64,000 nucleotides of DNA from Amphibalanus amphitrite (GCF_019059575.1 NW_024881987.1:186001-250000), one strand, 5' to 3'; counted from the first letter of the stretch, positions 32,380-44,063 are shown. The notes: generated by a model from the sequence alone, not told the origin. A program made the numbers and translations.

Positions 32380-33460
32380 CGTGTCTACTTAGGAGCCCTT
32401 GAGGTGCTCCCATGAGCTCTGTGGGGCCCTAACAAGCCGAAATATGGCCCGAGTTTTTTTTTCAACGGCCAGTTGCCGCCACATGGCTCTTCGGGCTATT
32501 ATTCTCAGGCGCCTCCTCTGCCTAGTTTGAATAGAAGGGCCTCTCAGATCATCAGTCTCGGAGGCCTGTTCTGGCCACCATCAGTCTCAGGGGCCTCCTT
32601 TGGCAAGTATTGATAGAAGGGCCTCTCAGACCATTAATCTCAGGGGGCTTTTGAGGCCAGTATAAATAAAAGGGCCTCTCAGACCATCAGTCTCAGGGGC
32701 CTCCTTAGAATAGTGTGGATAGAGGGGCCTCCTCAGATTCACTATATGACCTCTATGACCACCAGCATCAGGGGCCTCCTGTGGCCAGTATGAATATAAG
32801 AGCCTCTCTGACCATCAGTCTCAGGGGCCTCTTCTGACTAGTGTGGATAGAGGGCCCTCCCAGACCACTGGTTTCAGGGGCCTCCTGTGGCCAGTATGAA
32901 CAGAAGGGCCTCACAGCCCATCAGTCTCAGGGGCCTCTTCTGCCTAGTGTGAATATGAGGGCCTCTCAGACCATCAGTCTCAGGGGCCTCCTCTGCCTAG
33001 TGTGAATATAAGGGCTTCACAGGCCATCAGTCTCAGGTGACTCTTCTGACTAGTGTGGATAGAGGGACCTCCCAGACCACAAGCCTCAGGGGCCTCCTGT
33101 GGTCAGTATGAATAGAAGGGCCTCTCAGTTTATCAGTCTCATGGGCTTCCTCTGCCTGGTGTGATTATAAGGGCCTCTCAGACCATCAGTCTCAGGGGCC
33201 TCCTCTGACTACTGTGTAGATGGAGGGGCCTCCCAGACCATCAGTCTCAGGGGCCTCTTCTGACTATTGAGGATGGAGGGGCCTCCTCTGACTAGTGAAG
33301 GTAGGGACTAGGGGGCCTCCCAGACCGCCAGTGTCAGGGGCCTCCCCAGACCACTGACCAGTGTGGATATTGGGGCCTCCTCAGATCCACTAGGGCCCCT
33401 CAGGCCATAAATCTCAGAGGCCTCCGCTGACAAGTATGGATAGAGGGCCTCCTTGGACCC
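32380..33460. repeat. About 54-bp GGGGCCTCC minisatellite array
   Basis: The consensus is close to CAGTCTCAGGGGCCTCCTCTG followed by a TAGTGTGAATA-type segment and AGGGCCTCTCAGACCAT. Some neighbouring units are 54 bp apart (32924 and 32978). Units are diverged and occasionally truncated. The same GGGGCCTCC word occurs at the left end of the host element (29880-29930). Confidence 0.75.
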
Positions 33461-34756
33461 ACTAGGGTCCCTTGGAGTCCGTGCGTGGGGATTCGTGGAA
33501 CTTATTTTTACCGAGTTTGTTTATTCTGGAAGGTGACGACGTCCTCTCAACTCGAGACGGGAGGGCCTCGAGTAAAAAGTGGGGGGGCCAAAACACATGG
33601 TTGGCCCCCCCCCCACCTCAAAAAGTGGGTGGGCACTTGCCCACCTGGCCCCCCCCGGTTCCTACGCCTATGACATACTATGATATATGTTGAACATTTG
33701 TCTCACAGTATACCAAGTTTCTTTCCAAATAACTAATTTTTTGTTTTCTAAATGCTTAAATTTACACTTCCATCTGAAATTGACTTTCAGCAAAGGACAA
33801 ACTGACCCTCTTCAAAATCACTTGGTGGGAAATTGAGATATCATTACTTAAAATTTTTGCCACCAGGTGGTTGCCAAGACGTACCACTTCTGATACAGCA
33901 GGGTTTTCAACAATTTTTACCTCTATGATTAGCAGGCGAATTTTCTGCAAATTGACTTAGGGGAGAGTGGGGCAAAGCGGCCACCCGGGGCAAAGCGGCC
34001 ACCCATTGTTTTAGCTCTACACAGCTGGGGTCAGTTCCAATTTATGGGTTTCAATAATACTTCTCTTCACGGTCGTTCGAATGCGCCAGACCGGGGTTTC
34101 AGGCCTATCACCATTGTTCTGTGAAACACGGAAATGCATTTCTTGCCAGGTTACCAACTATGTTTACAATTTTTAAATGTTATGTTATTCCATAACCGTT
34201 TGGAATTTTTATAAACGTTCTTGTCCATGCATTGCATGGTTATTGTACATGTATTCTACCAATTTTAATGTTTTTTACCCCACTAATAGGTAAGCTGGAA
34301 TATTTTTGTCTCGGACGGTATGCGCGGGGCAAAGTGGCCGGGGCAAAGTGGCCACCCCCCAATTGGCCATAAGTTGCTTCCATCTGGATAAAAAACATTA
34401 TTTATATTCAAATGTGTCGTCATGCATTCATCTTGGCCACTTTTCAGTTGCTTGAGTTACCAAATAATGCAATTAAATGTTTATTTTCATGAAAATCCTT
34501 TCTTTGTTTACCTACAAGTGGAAGATGATAAAGTAAACATCCATCCTCGCTTAACCTTGTCACCATCAAATGCCCTAGTCGTACACGAGGCAACTATTTT
34601 GTTTCTCATATCGGGACTTGAGAAGACGCCGGTGGCCACTTTGCCCCAGGGTATGGGGCAAAGTGGCCAATATGCATAGGTTTAAAGTTTTGTCAATATC
34701 TTTCATATGTGAACTCCTTTGGAAATAAAACGCAGTTGAAATAAAAGGCAACTTAA

Positions 34757-37540
34757 AGGGACCCTCCCACCTTCAAAAAAGTTAATGAATTGGCATAAAA
34801 GTGATGTAGCGTGAATCACAAAGAGCGAAAATGAGCATCTACCAAATTTTACGGGAAAATATTCACCCGTTTTCGAGATATAAGACTTTTATTTTTGTTT
34901 ACTTTTTGGGAAATCCGCTGTTTCTATGACGTCACATAAAGGTTTTCTTTACGTCGGCATTTGGAAGCAATAGTTTGGTATCAAAGTGCGACAAATATTG
35001 CGCGAATGATGCGTTTATCTTATCAAATCAAGGTCAATATATGATGGCCAATAAAGGATTCCAGGACAATTCTTATGGCATTTCTTCGTATCGCAATTCT
35101 TCGTCTGCAAATCTTCGTCAGGGCATTTATTCGTACCTATCGCATTACTTTGTCTCGCACCAGGGTATATGAAAATCGGCTCGCATTTCTTCTTCAACGC
35201 AAATATATGCAAGAGTAAGCATTGAGGGACAAATAAATGCACCGACGAAGATTTGTAGACGAAGAAATGCGGACGAAAAATTGTGCTACGAAGAAATGTC
35301 ATGCGAGGATTCGTTCGGGCACCATGACATTTATGTGATTTCAAAGTCAAGGTTCACAGCTGATCTGCTAAATCAAGCCAAGAATCCAAACTATCAAAAA
35401 ACTATAAATATTTGTTTGTCTGTCACAGAGGTCTCAAGCAATATAAGGTTGACATATGTTGAATCAAAAATCTACTGCCACAACTCACATCTCCTGCCTT
35501 AGTTGTTTTAACCGTTTTAACTTGCTTTCAAGAGAAACAGAAGCCAGTATCTGATATCACTTCAGATGATTGTTACAATATCTGAGTTCAAATGGAAATA
35601 AAAGCAAGAGCAAGATGAAACAGGGATTATTGCTGTAAAAGTAGTTTGGCCATGATACAACAAGCACATAAATCATTAGTCAAATCAAATACTGGTTGGT
35701 TTGTCAAGATGTTTGTTGTCTGTCGTCTGTCGAGCTGCTATGAACACTGAACGCTCTCACTCTTACTTTAAAGAGAGTAGTTTAAGTTGAATGGTAGTGA
35801 GCTGTAATTAGACAAAGCAGCTATTCAGTGCTCACATCAAGCCAGGCTAGGAAATGGCATGAACTGTGGTGGGAGGAAGCAGGTTCGGCAGCCCTATGTT
35901 GTAAACTTCTGTTATGTCTTGTGTTTGATCAACTGATGTTTTCTGCTCTGTTTTGTGCAGTGATAGTAGTAGGTAACTGCATGCTTGTCAAATTATGTGA
36001 ATAAACGAATTCATAACATTGCATTTTTCTCTCCATGCAAGGAACAAGTAAGATGTTGTAGAAAATGTAATAGAGGGCTGCATTGCTGATTTTGCACTTT
36101 ATCAGAGCTTTATTTAGAATTGCTTTCCTGAAAGCTACACACAGGCCACAGTGCTGAAATTCACAATGTCATAGCTTTTGGCAGAAAAAAGAAAAGACTT
36201 ACCTAGGTAAAATTGGCTGAAAGTATGGCAGAGCAGGTCTTGATGCGTATGCCCATCCGTGTGCTTGCCGAAGCCGAACTGACTGCAACACATTTAACTC
36301 TGACCCACCATGGTGGCTGGCATATCCTGAACTTTCACCACTCTAAACAAGACAACTTTCACCCCTCAGCATTGTATTAAAACACTGTACAAAACACTCA
36401 AAATTTGTTTCAGTGCCATCCACGGACAACATCAGTCGCCATTCACCAGGCCAGTAAAAACAGAATAGATAATAGCTTCAAACCCATGTAGTCAGAGTTA
36501 CTAGGTCTGCACCTCAAAACAAAATCCAGGTGACATTCACCACGCCAGTAAAAAACAGGTACTTAGGTAACGTAACAGCTTCAAATCTGGTAACATGTTG
36601 GTCGGACTTTACACTACCATATTTACATGGAATAATATGATACCAAGCAATAGTGCAACCATTCTGGACAACAAAAGTGTATGATAAAATTAATTTAGAA
36701 TACTCTGGCAGCATGATTTACGAGCACAGGCAGGTGTTACCTACCAGCCTTCTCAATGCTCGTAAAACCAACATTGTAGTTTTGATTTTACCTTACATGA
36801 TAACACACTTGGCTGCAATGGCACATTTAATTTAATACTGTGAAAAGACCAGTTATAACCACTTCACAAGCATAATTGCACCTCATGCCAACATCCTTTT
36901 CCAAAGACAGTCAGCAGCGTCTTTCGTCAAAACTGGAAGATAAATCCCCTTTCAACTGTTAACATCAAAAATATTTCTTCATGGTGTGACTGTGATCTCC
37001 ATATGGAAACCTTGCAGGAAAAGAATTAATGTCAATTGTCAGCTCTTCAAATTTCTTTGGACTTTAACTTGCAGTACCATATCCAGTTTGCTTTGATAAT
37101 TGATATTTTGTTTTTTATTCAATGTTGAAGTTGAACACCAAGCTCCAGATATAGCAGGCAGCTTGATCATCTTCGGCCTTGGTATAATATCAGTCCAAGT
37201 TCCAGTGGTGGGTATCTTCTAATATTCAAATTAAAATGAAAAGCAATAGGCTTTCTCAGCGCCGACGACGGATTTCACGTTGATAAACAAGGGAGCTCAA
37301 GGTCAGCAAAACTCGGGTTCAAGGAATGGCGGGCGTTGAAATGACTGCTGACGTCATCAAAAAACCGCTAATGGTTAAGAGATAGGGACTAAGCTGGTCC
37401 CACCCTGCAAGTAAAGGGAAGAAATTTCTTGAACACCATAAAGCTGCGGGGGTTGCGACCAGGATAAATGGTGGTTTCTGAGCCTGGCCGCAAACTTGGC
37501 TATCTCAACTCAAAACTAATGTTAAGGTGGGATGGTCCCT
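34757..37540. mobile_element. Interrupted or paired TTAA MITE ends
   Basis: A left half starts after TTAA at 34753 and matches the 13729 element to about 35000. A right half, about 37300-37540, matches the 12348 element and is followed by TTAA at 37541. The 2.3 kb between is unrelated. They may be one interrupted copy or two truncated ones. Confidence 0.4.
35075..35310. repeat. Array of GCATTTCTTCG words in opposed orientation
   Basis: Variants of GCATTTCTTCGT (GCAATTCTTCG, GCAAATCTTCG, GCATTTATTCG) repeat every 15-19 bp from 35078 to about 35200. The inverse CGAAGAAATGC appears from 35230 to 35310. Confidence 0.65.
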
Positions 37541-37890
37541 TTAATAGGGATCACATTGGTATAGAAAGAATTTTTCCAAGTTTAAAAATCAAGCGTTGGC
37601 ATCGTAAGAAGCGTTAGGGTGGCCGCTTTGCCCCACCCTCCCCTACAGATATGATACCAGGGGCACTAGAGGGTTAAAATCTTTCCGACTCAGACTCCGG
37701 AGGAGTAAGCACTTCATGGCTCAGTCATGTCCTACACGTGGCTGCTTGACGACATTTTGCTCCTTTACCTTTCAAAATCAGATTTTGTTGAAGCTAACGA
37801 CATACCCCTGATTTGGACGAGAGTTTTCATTAAAAAATCTAAAGACGGCCGCTTCGTCAAGACTTATTTTTATTTCTGCATGCTATTTAA

Positions 37891-39067
37891 CCCGCGCCCG
37901 AGTGGCGGTCTCAGCCAACTTGGCCCTAGTGGGGGGGGGGATATGTTACCACCCACCTCTAACTCAAAAACTAAGAGGGCTAGAAAGACGCGGTAAAAAG
38001 CAGTCGATAGCTCTCAATGCATACGTTTGAAAGTATTTCAGTCATTTTTAACCTTAGAGCAATATTGGGGTCACCAGAGGTCATCAAAGGTCAAAATTTG
38101 CCAATGGCCATTATATTTTTCAGAAAACATGCCGTTATCTCAGGAACTATGGTAGCTAGAAAAACGCATTAAAGAGCAATCGATAGCTTTTGAACTCTTC
38201 TTTTGATAAGGTTATTATCAAAATTGACCTCAGGTCAACGGTTTAGCCTCCAGAGGGCAAAAACTCCAAAAATAGCTGTTTTTACGAAAAGTGTTTTTCG
38301 ACAATAACTTTCGACTACAAAAGGCCACAAGATTTATATTGCCAGAAATGGGCTCCTCTCGCTGAGACGCGTCGAATGAACTATAAATTGACCTTGAAAG
38401 GTCAACTTGAAAATTTGACCTCAGGTCAAGGTCATGACCTGACCGGAAAAGGTCATGTTGCATATCAGTCGATGCGTCTCAACAAGACAAACACAATGAG
38501 ACCATCCCCAGTGTTCTATCCCTTTCCAATCGCGAGTTATTGGCAAAAATCTGTTTGTAGCCTCAAATGACCTCGGATGACCTTTCTAGAGGCTACCCGC
38601 AAAAATGACACCTTGGTCGTCACGGGTGGTCCAAATCATTGTGATTCTGAAATATTTGGACTGTTCCTATGCGTACACACGGATCTAGAGGCATTTTCAT
38701 TTTTCTCCATTGACTTGTAATGGAAAGGTCACGCCACTGACCTGACCTTAGGTCACGGATATAAAAAATCCGAGATATACAAATTGTAGGCGCCCATAAC
38801 GTCATGCAATCCACCAAGTTTAAAGCCTTTCTGACAAATACTGCAGGCTGGACATGATTGCAAACTTTTTTTAGGCTTGGTCAGTTAACTTGACGTGCAG
38901 GTGACCTGACCTGACATGACCTGGGGTCAAAAATTTCACACATTGTCCAAAATTAATGTACCAAAAGCTACCCCAAGCGGCGCGGCGCTACGCGCCGCGG
39001 TTTTTTATTCACACGCAAAAACGCGACAGGGTGGTAACATATGCCCCCCCCCCCACTGGGGCGAAGG
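37891..39067. mobile_element. piggyBac-like hairpin element
   Basis: TTAA (37887-37890) precedes CCCGCGCCCGAGTGG. The hairpin ends G-tract-ATATGTTACCACCC and GGGTGGTAACATATG-C-tract are inverted. TTAA (39068-39071) follows GGGGCGAAGG. GGTCA-rich interior (38080-38950). Confidence 0.6.
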
Positions 39068-39071
39068 TTAA

Positions 39072-39983
39072 CCCTCGCCCGCACATGCCATTTTCCCATC
39101 CTAGAACGCACATGGGGGGGGGGGGTGGTTGCCACCCCCCCCCCGCGCCATTTCGTTCCTGTTGGAGATAGAGCTTAGCAGTAAAGACCAAAAAGATTCT
39201 TTGGGAAGAGACGAATCCAATGATACCCAGTTTTACCTTCTCAGGTCAGTCATTGACCTTCCAGGTCAGGTCAAACTAAAAAATGTTGCTGTTTTGGGTC
39301 ACCGTTGGATATCAAGTGCGCTGCTTATCAAATACCGATGACGACGCTGTTTTCTGGTGCCAAGCCAGCTAGAACCTCTTTGTCACACTATCCGACCAGA
39401 ATTTTGCTGCTGAGGTCATGTCAGGTCAAGTTAGGTCAAGGTCAATTATATGTGTTTGTATGTCTGTGTGTGTCTGTGTGTATACTGATGTGTGCACCGA
39501 TTGTTTTTGGGTCCATATCACATGAAATCATGATCTGAGAAGCTTTTACCAAAAATGCAGTAAAAAAAACTTCACAAAAAAACAAATTCAGCTTGCCTAA
39601 AACGCAATTATCTTAGATGACCTAGGTTGACCTTGACCCTGACCTTGACCCCTGTACATCGTCGAACAACATGTTCCATGATAGGTGGGAGGTAAGACTG
39701 GCAAAAAAGGCCGAAAACAGGGTGTCAAAAGCTCACAAGGCCCATGGCAAACGCAAGATGTTGAGAATTGGCCATTTGGGTCATGACATGACCTGAAAAA
39801 CAAGGTCATATCTCCGAAACCAAAAATCACAGAAACATGAAATTTTCAGTGGACATCAAGAAAGGATAGACGAGCAGCTATACGAAAAATCAGCCTTCTA
39901 GCTCTAAAAATGTTGAGTGCAGAGCAGAAAGACTGCCTGGGGGGGGGGGGTGGCAACCACCCCCCCCCATGTGCGGGCGAGGG
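39072..39983. mobile_element. piggyBac-like hairpin element abutting the previous one
   Basis: CCCTCGCCCGCACATG plus hairpin GGTGGTTGCCACC on the left and the inverted CATGTGCGGGCGAGGG on the right. TTAA at 39068-39071 is shared with the left neighbour, and TTAA at 39984-39987 closes the right side. Confidence 0.7.
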
Positions 39984-39987
39984 TTAA

Positions 39988-41399
39988 AATACTTAGGCAC
40001 TTGCAGTGCAAACCCTTGTAACGCGCAAACGGTCGCTTCAGGAAAGATAAAAAGATATCCGACATGAAATTCCATTTCATTGTATGGACTTCATGAGCAA
40101 TGTCCGGAGTCGAAGACGGAGCTGGAGCTGGAGTCGGAGTCGGAGGCGGAGTCGATTTTTGAAGCCGAAGTCGGAGTTGGAGTCGGGGTCGCCTAAAAAT
40201 CCATCGACTCCGCTCCGCAGCCCTGCCCGTGACCCATCCTTATGTCCCTGAGGTCATCTCAGGTCACGATATTTATGCAACAGTTTTCGCTAACAACTTT
40301 TGATAGAGGCATGCTAGAGCGATGATTACACCTTTGATGTGTTCAGCTCGACGACACGAATCAATTGATATGCGACACGACCTTTTCCGGTCAGATCATG
40401 ACCTTAACCTGAGGTCAAATCTTCAAGTTGACCTGTCAAGGTCAAATTCAAGTTCACTCAATGCGTCTTGACGAGAGGAACGGGAGCTGGTAAACGAACC
40501 TAGGCTCGTACAAGTTTTCAATCAAAAGTTATTGCAGGAAAATTTTCCACAAAAGAGTCTATTTTGGCAGTTTTTGCCCGCTGTAGGCTAAATCTGAGAC
40601 ATTCTGAGAACTTTTAACATTTGAATAACTCAAAATGAATGACCTTTTCCTCGAATATAGAAAGTTTAAATGTCGAAAATGATGTATTTAGGTGAATTTT
40701 CGCCCACAGGGCATCATCAGACAAGCCATTGGCACAAATTGAACATCAAACACCATATCTTCAACAACAAACACAATATCAAACACCATACAACATCAAA
40801 CAATCTGAGGACAATTAGGGAATGAGCGTAAAAAGAGCTAGGTAGGTATCGAATGTGCTTTTCCACGACGCTGTAACTATCCGTTCCTGAGCTTTGCACC
40901 GGTTTGTTGACAATTGTCAAAGTTTTACCAGGAAATCGGCGATTTTTTACCTTCGTTGACCTCTGGTGATCTGACCTTTTACCTGACTTAAATTAGACCG
41001 AAGTAATTTCTTCATTATTTTTGACGATCTTTCGAGCGTCGCCTACGGCGTGTCTCTAGGTGACCCAGGAGCCGAGTTAGTGTTCAAACCGTCCCCCAGC
41101 AGCCTGCGTGGAAATCCAGGAGCCCCATGTGGGACGCGGGTTAACCCTTAGATATTAAAGAACTAACCACAGTAGCTGCATCGTAAACGCTAAACAGCAA
41201 TGAATGTTTTTTTTTTTTGGAACTCTTTACATTCATCAAGGACTTCGATGTCCGGGCTCCATGGGCCTTGACCCCGTAACGTTGCGTGAGTAAAGAAAGC
41301 CGTGTCGCGCAGCACCCCGAAACTTGGATCAGATCGTTTTTGACCTTAGGTCATATCAATAAGGTCAGTTCACCAGTTCAAATTAAGTGACCACGCCAA
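39988..41399. other. Repeat remnants, no gene
   Basis: 40088-40225 is a (GGAGTCGG)n hAT-like fragment ending CTCCGCAGCCCTG. Around 41137-41148 the word GCGGGTTAACCCTTAG looks like a right and a left TTAA-element end back to back. The remainder is AT-rich with scattered GGTCA words. Confidence 0.4.
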
Positions 41400-42579
41400 C
41401 CCGCGCGGGGCTGGGGGGGGGTTAAATTTTACCCCCCTCGCGAATTTTTGCGATATCTCAAAAACGGCGGCGCGCAGCGCCGCCAAACTTTCAGTACCTT
41501 TTCTTACATCAATTTGACACGTTCCCTGAAAATTTGAGCGAAATCCGTCGGAAAATTTTTGAGAAATTGACGTTTTAGTGACGTCATGTTCGCCATTTTC
41601 GCCTCAAAAACGGCAAAAGTTCAAACGCCGCTAACATCTTCATTTTTAAAGGAATCAAGACGTAACAAAAAAGGTTATACGTAATTTTACTTTGTCTATC
41701 AAATGGCTATCTCGGTTTTTTGAAAATTTTGGATTTTGGCCTGAATTTTTTTCAAAAAACTGACTTTTTTGGGAAAATGATTATAAAATCCAACATTTTG
41801 AGTCCATCGAAAAAAACGGAATATATGTTAGAGAAGTGGTCTATGTGCACCTACATACCAAATTTTAGAAGAATCGGTTCAAAAATGTGGGAGTTATTCA
41901 AAATTTTATGACGTCACGACACACAAATTTTTTGAAAAATGACTTTTTTGGAAGTTCTAGACCTCGTACGGAAATAAAAATAGCACCATTCGATTCGCCG
42001 TGAAAAACTGCATCAGATAGACACCTTTTTAGGCCTTATCAACCAACTTCAAAATTTGACCTCACTTGACCTGACATTGACCTGACCTCGACCTGAAATT
42101 CATCCAGAGGTGGTCCATATCACTTATTGAGTGTGCCTTTTGAATTCTATGAGTAAATTGACCCATAAAACATGTGTCGCACATGCCCTTTTCTATATTT
42201 TGTTTTTTGGTGACCTGACCTGACCTGACCTGACCTTGACCTTGACCTCTGAATGATATTGTATGCAACGAATATTGTCTTGGTAGCCTAAGAACACGTT
42301 TTGGGCGATCAGTCTCAGTCCATGACTCCATTCTTCGGCAACTACGGTGCAAGGCCGTGGCCGATACTGTAGGAACTTGCAATTTGTACCCTTGACCTGA
42401 CCTTGACCTTGACCTCAAACTTAAAATTAAGTACATGTTTTTAGTTGTTCGTGATGAGAGCTTTCGATTGGCGTTTGAATTTTCCAAATCGGATCATTAG
42501 TTCGGGAGATAACAGGGGGGTAAAATTTACCCCCCCCCCAGCCCCGCGCGTTCGGCTGGAGACCCCAGCCCCGCGCGGG
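41400..42579. mobile_element. piggyBac-like hairpin element with (GGTCA)n array
   Basis: Left end CCCGCGCGGGGCTG plus G tract, TAAATTTTA and C tract. The inverted equivalent is at 42517-42579, ending CCCCGCGCGGG before TTAA (42580-42583). The left flank is CCAA instead of TTAA, so the left site has changed or the duplication differs. The (TGACC)n run at 42211-42240 lies inside. Confidence 0.55.
42211..42248. repeat. (TGACC)n pentamer array
   Basis: TGACC is repeated in tandem and continues as TGACCTTGACCTTGACC. Related but shorter runs occur at 25290-25335, 25503-25530, 38400-38450, 38895-38925, 39240-39270, 39415-39450 and 42065-42095. Confidence 0.8.
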
Positions 42580-42583
42580 TTAA

Positions 42584-43697
42584 AAAAGAAACTTTGTGAT
42601 TCTGTCATTTCTACAGTTTATATCCTAGACGTTTGAAACTTGAGTTATTGCATGAGGGAATCAGTACCAACAATTTGTATGCTTTGGAATTTTGATATTG
42701 ATGACCTAGGGTCAGGTCAATGTTGCGATCTTTCTATTAGGTATACATCATTGAAATAAAATTGAGAGGCGCTTTTTTGGACGAACGTCATTTTGATGAG
42801 CTTAAGTGATATATAAAAATGTTTTATATATAAAAGGTGTAGAATTAACAGGGCTATAAAACTGCAATCTTGGATTTGTGAAATTTTTGGGATTTTGACC
42901 CCCAAAATAATTTTGTTTAAAATATAATAGCTAAAAAACCCAAACGTTTTTTGAATTTCGAAAAAACGAAATATATGTAATAGTCCCTACCGCCTTCTAT
43001 TCACATAACAAATTTTAGCCACACCTCTTTTTTTTTGGCCAAGTTATAGCGAAAAACTTCAAAATTGATGACGGGGAATTTTCGAACTCAATTTTTAGCA
43101 ATTCTAGACCACGTAGTTGCTGTTTCATTACAACTGTCAACTTTGTAGTGAAAGCAAGTGCAAGGAATGTCTATCACAAAAATGTCTATCACATTTAGTC
43201 CTCGAAAACGCTCGTTTTGGAATAGAATATGGTGTTAAATCTAGCATGACATTCATATTCGCTTAACTGCTGTTGTTGTACATCCGATAACCGATGAAAA
43301 TAATGCTGAACTTGAATCACTGCAATATCCACATCTTTTTTTTACAAATATTCCCACGTTAGTAAAACAGAAATGCCCTTGAGCCGAAAGTTTTTTTTTA
43401 CCAAATACCTATGACACAGAGCCTCAAGCGGGCAGTAAAACGTTTACCGCCGTCACGGGTTTATCCTAAAACATGCTTCGGCATACGGTAATAACTGTTT
43501 TTAGCTGCTGGCTTACATTTGGTCACCTTTGGTATGATTTGGTCAAATCCGGTTCGTAGTTGTTTCTTAGTAGTTTTCAGCTTGGGTTGCACTAGTTGCT
43601 TATATACTTTATGTATTGAATTATCTGACAATGTTTTCGATTGAATTAAATTCATGCCATGAAAACCTTCACTGTAAAAGAGATTTGTTTATATTTG
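42584..43697. other. AT-rich spacer before the retrotransposon
   Basis: No gene, repeat boundary or RNA recognised. Confidence 0.35.
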
Positions 43698-43702
43698 GTC
43701 AA

Positions 43703-43873
43703 TGTTCTGTCTGCGGGTACTGGCCGCCCCGACACAATTGTTCTGTCTGCGGGTACTGGCCGCCCCGCCACCTAGTGGTCGGCTGGCCACCCGCGCTCGC
43801 GCCCGGCGCCGGAGTAGGCGGCCGGGCAGTCGGTATTGACGAGGCTTGGCGCAAGCACGGTGGAAATACAACA
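43703..43873 (+). repeat. 5' LTR
   Basis: 171 bp, short for a gypsy-type LTR. It contains an imperfect internal direct duplication of TGTTCTGTCTGCGGGTACTG (starting 43703 and 43739). I see no TATA box or AATAAA; such LTRs often use initiator-type promoters. Confidence 0.92.
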
Positions 43874-43875
43874 AG

Positions 43876-43893
43876 TGGCGACAAGGATGAGAT
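43876..43893 (+). promoter_or_regulatory. Candidate primer binding site
   Basis: TGGCGACAAGGATGAGAT begins two bases after the LTR and starts with the expected TGG complement of a tRNA CCA end. The priming tRNA is not identified. Confidence 0.5.
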
Positions 43894-44063
43894 CGGGAGT
43901 TAGTGCAGCCCACTGATTCCCTATTGCTTAGTGCCCACCTGCTTAGTGCCCTGCTTAGTCGCTTAGTGCTCTGTGTGGAATCTGAGGCCCAGATAACCGC
44001 ACAGAAACCGGCTCGCTCGCTCGCTCATTGCCCGCTCACTCATTGCCCCTCGCTAGTGTCGGA

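Larger units (their letters stand above)
29834..33672. mobile_element. hAT-like MITE expanded by internal minisatellites
   Basis: Left end CACGGGCGTAGGAAC and right end GTTCCTACGCCTATG are inverted repeats. ACATACTA is duplicated exactly outside both (29826-29833 and 33673-33680). Near each end lies GTGGGTGGGC or its complement. The 3.8-kb interior consists largely of degenerate tandem arrays and one SINE. Related short copies are at 57636-57900 and, as a fragment, 56026-56150. Confidence 0.75.
33960..37643. mobile_element. TA-flanked element with GGGGCAAAGTGGCCAC repeats
   Basis: The left end GGGGAGAGTGGGGCAAAGCGG is repeated inverted at the right end with one mismatch. TA flanks both sides (33958-33959 and 37644-37645), as for Tc1/mariner-type insertion. 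GGGGCAAAGYGGCCAC recurs near 33970, 33989, 34326, 34341, 34655 and, inverted, 34636 and 37617. The interior contains an interrupted TTAA MITE and a GCATTTCTTCG array. No transposase was found. Confidence 0.6.
26599..37673. mobile_element. Possible large TTAA-bounded composite element
   Basis: TTAA plus CCCTCTAATGCCC at 26595-26611 and GGGCACTAGAGGG plus TTAA at 37661-37677 form a 13-bp inverted repeat with one mismatch. If they are the ends of one piggyBac-like element, it was expanded to 11 kb by the insertions at 26774, 29288, 29834 and 33960. The short match makes this tentative. Confidence 0.35.

Noticed and set aside
32380-33460. CRISPR array
   Set aside because: Animal genome context; units are diverged throughout, with no conserved repeat and unique-spacer pattern and no cas genes. 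It is a minisatellite inside a transposon.
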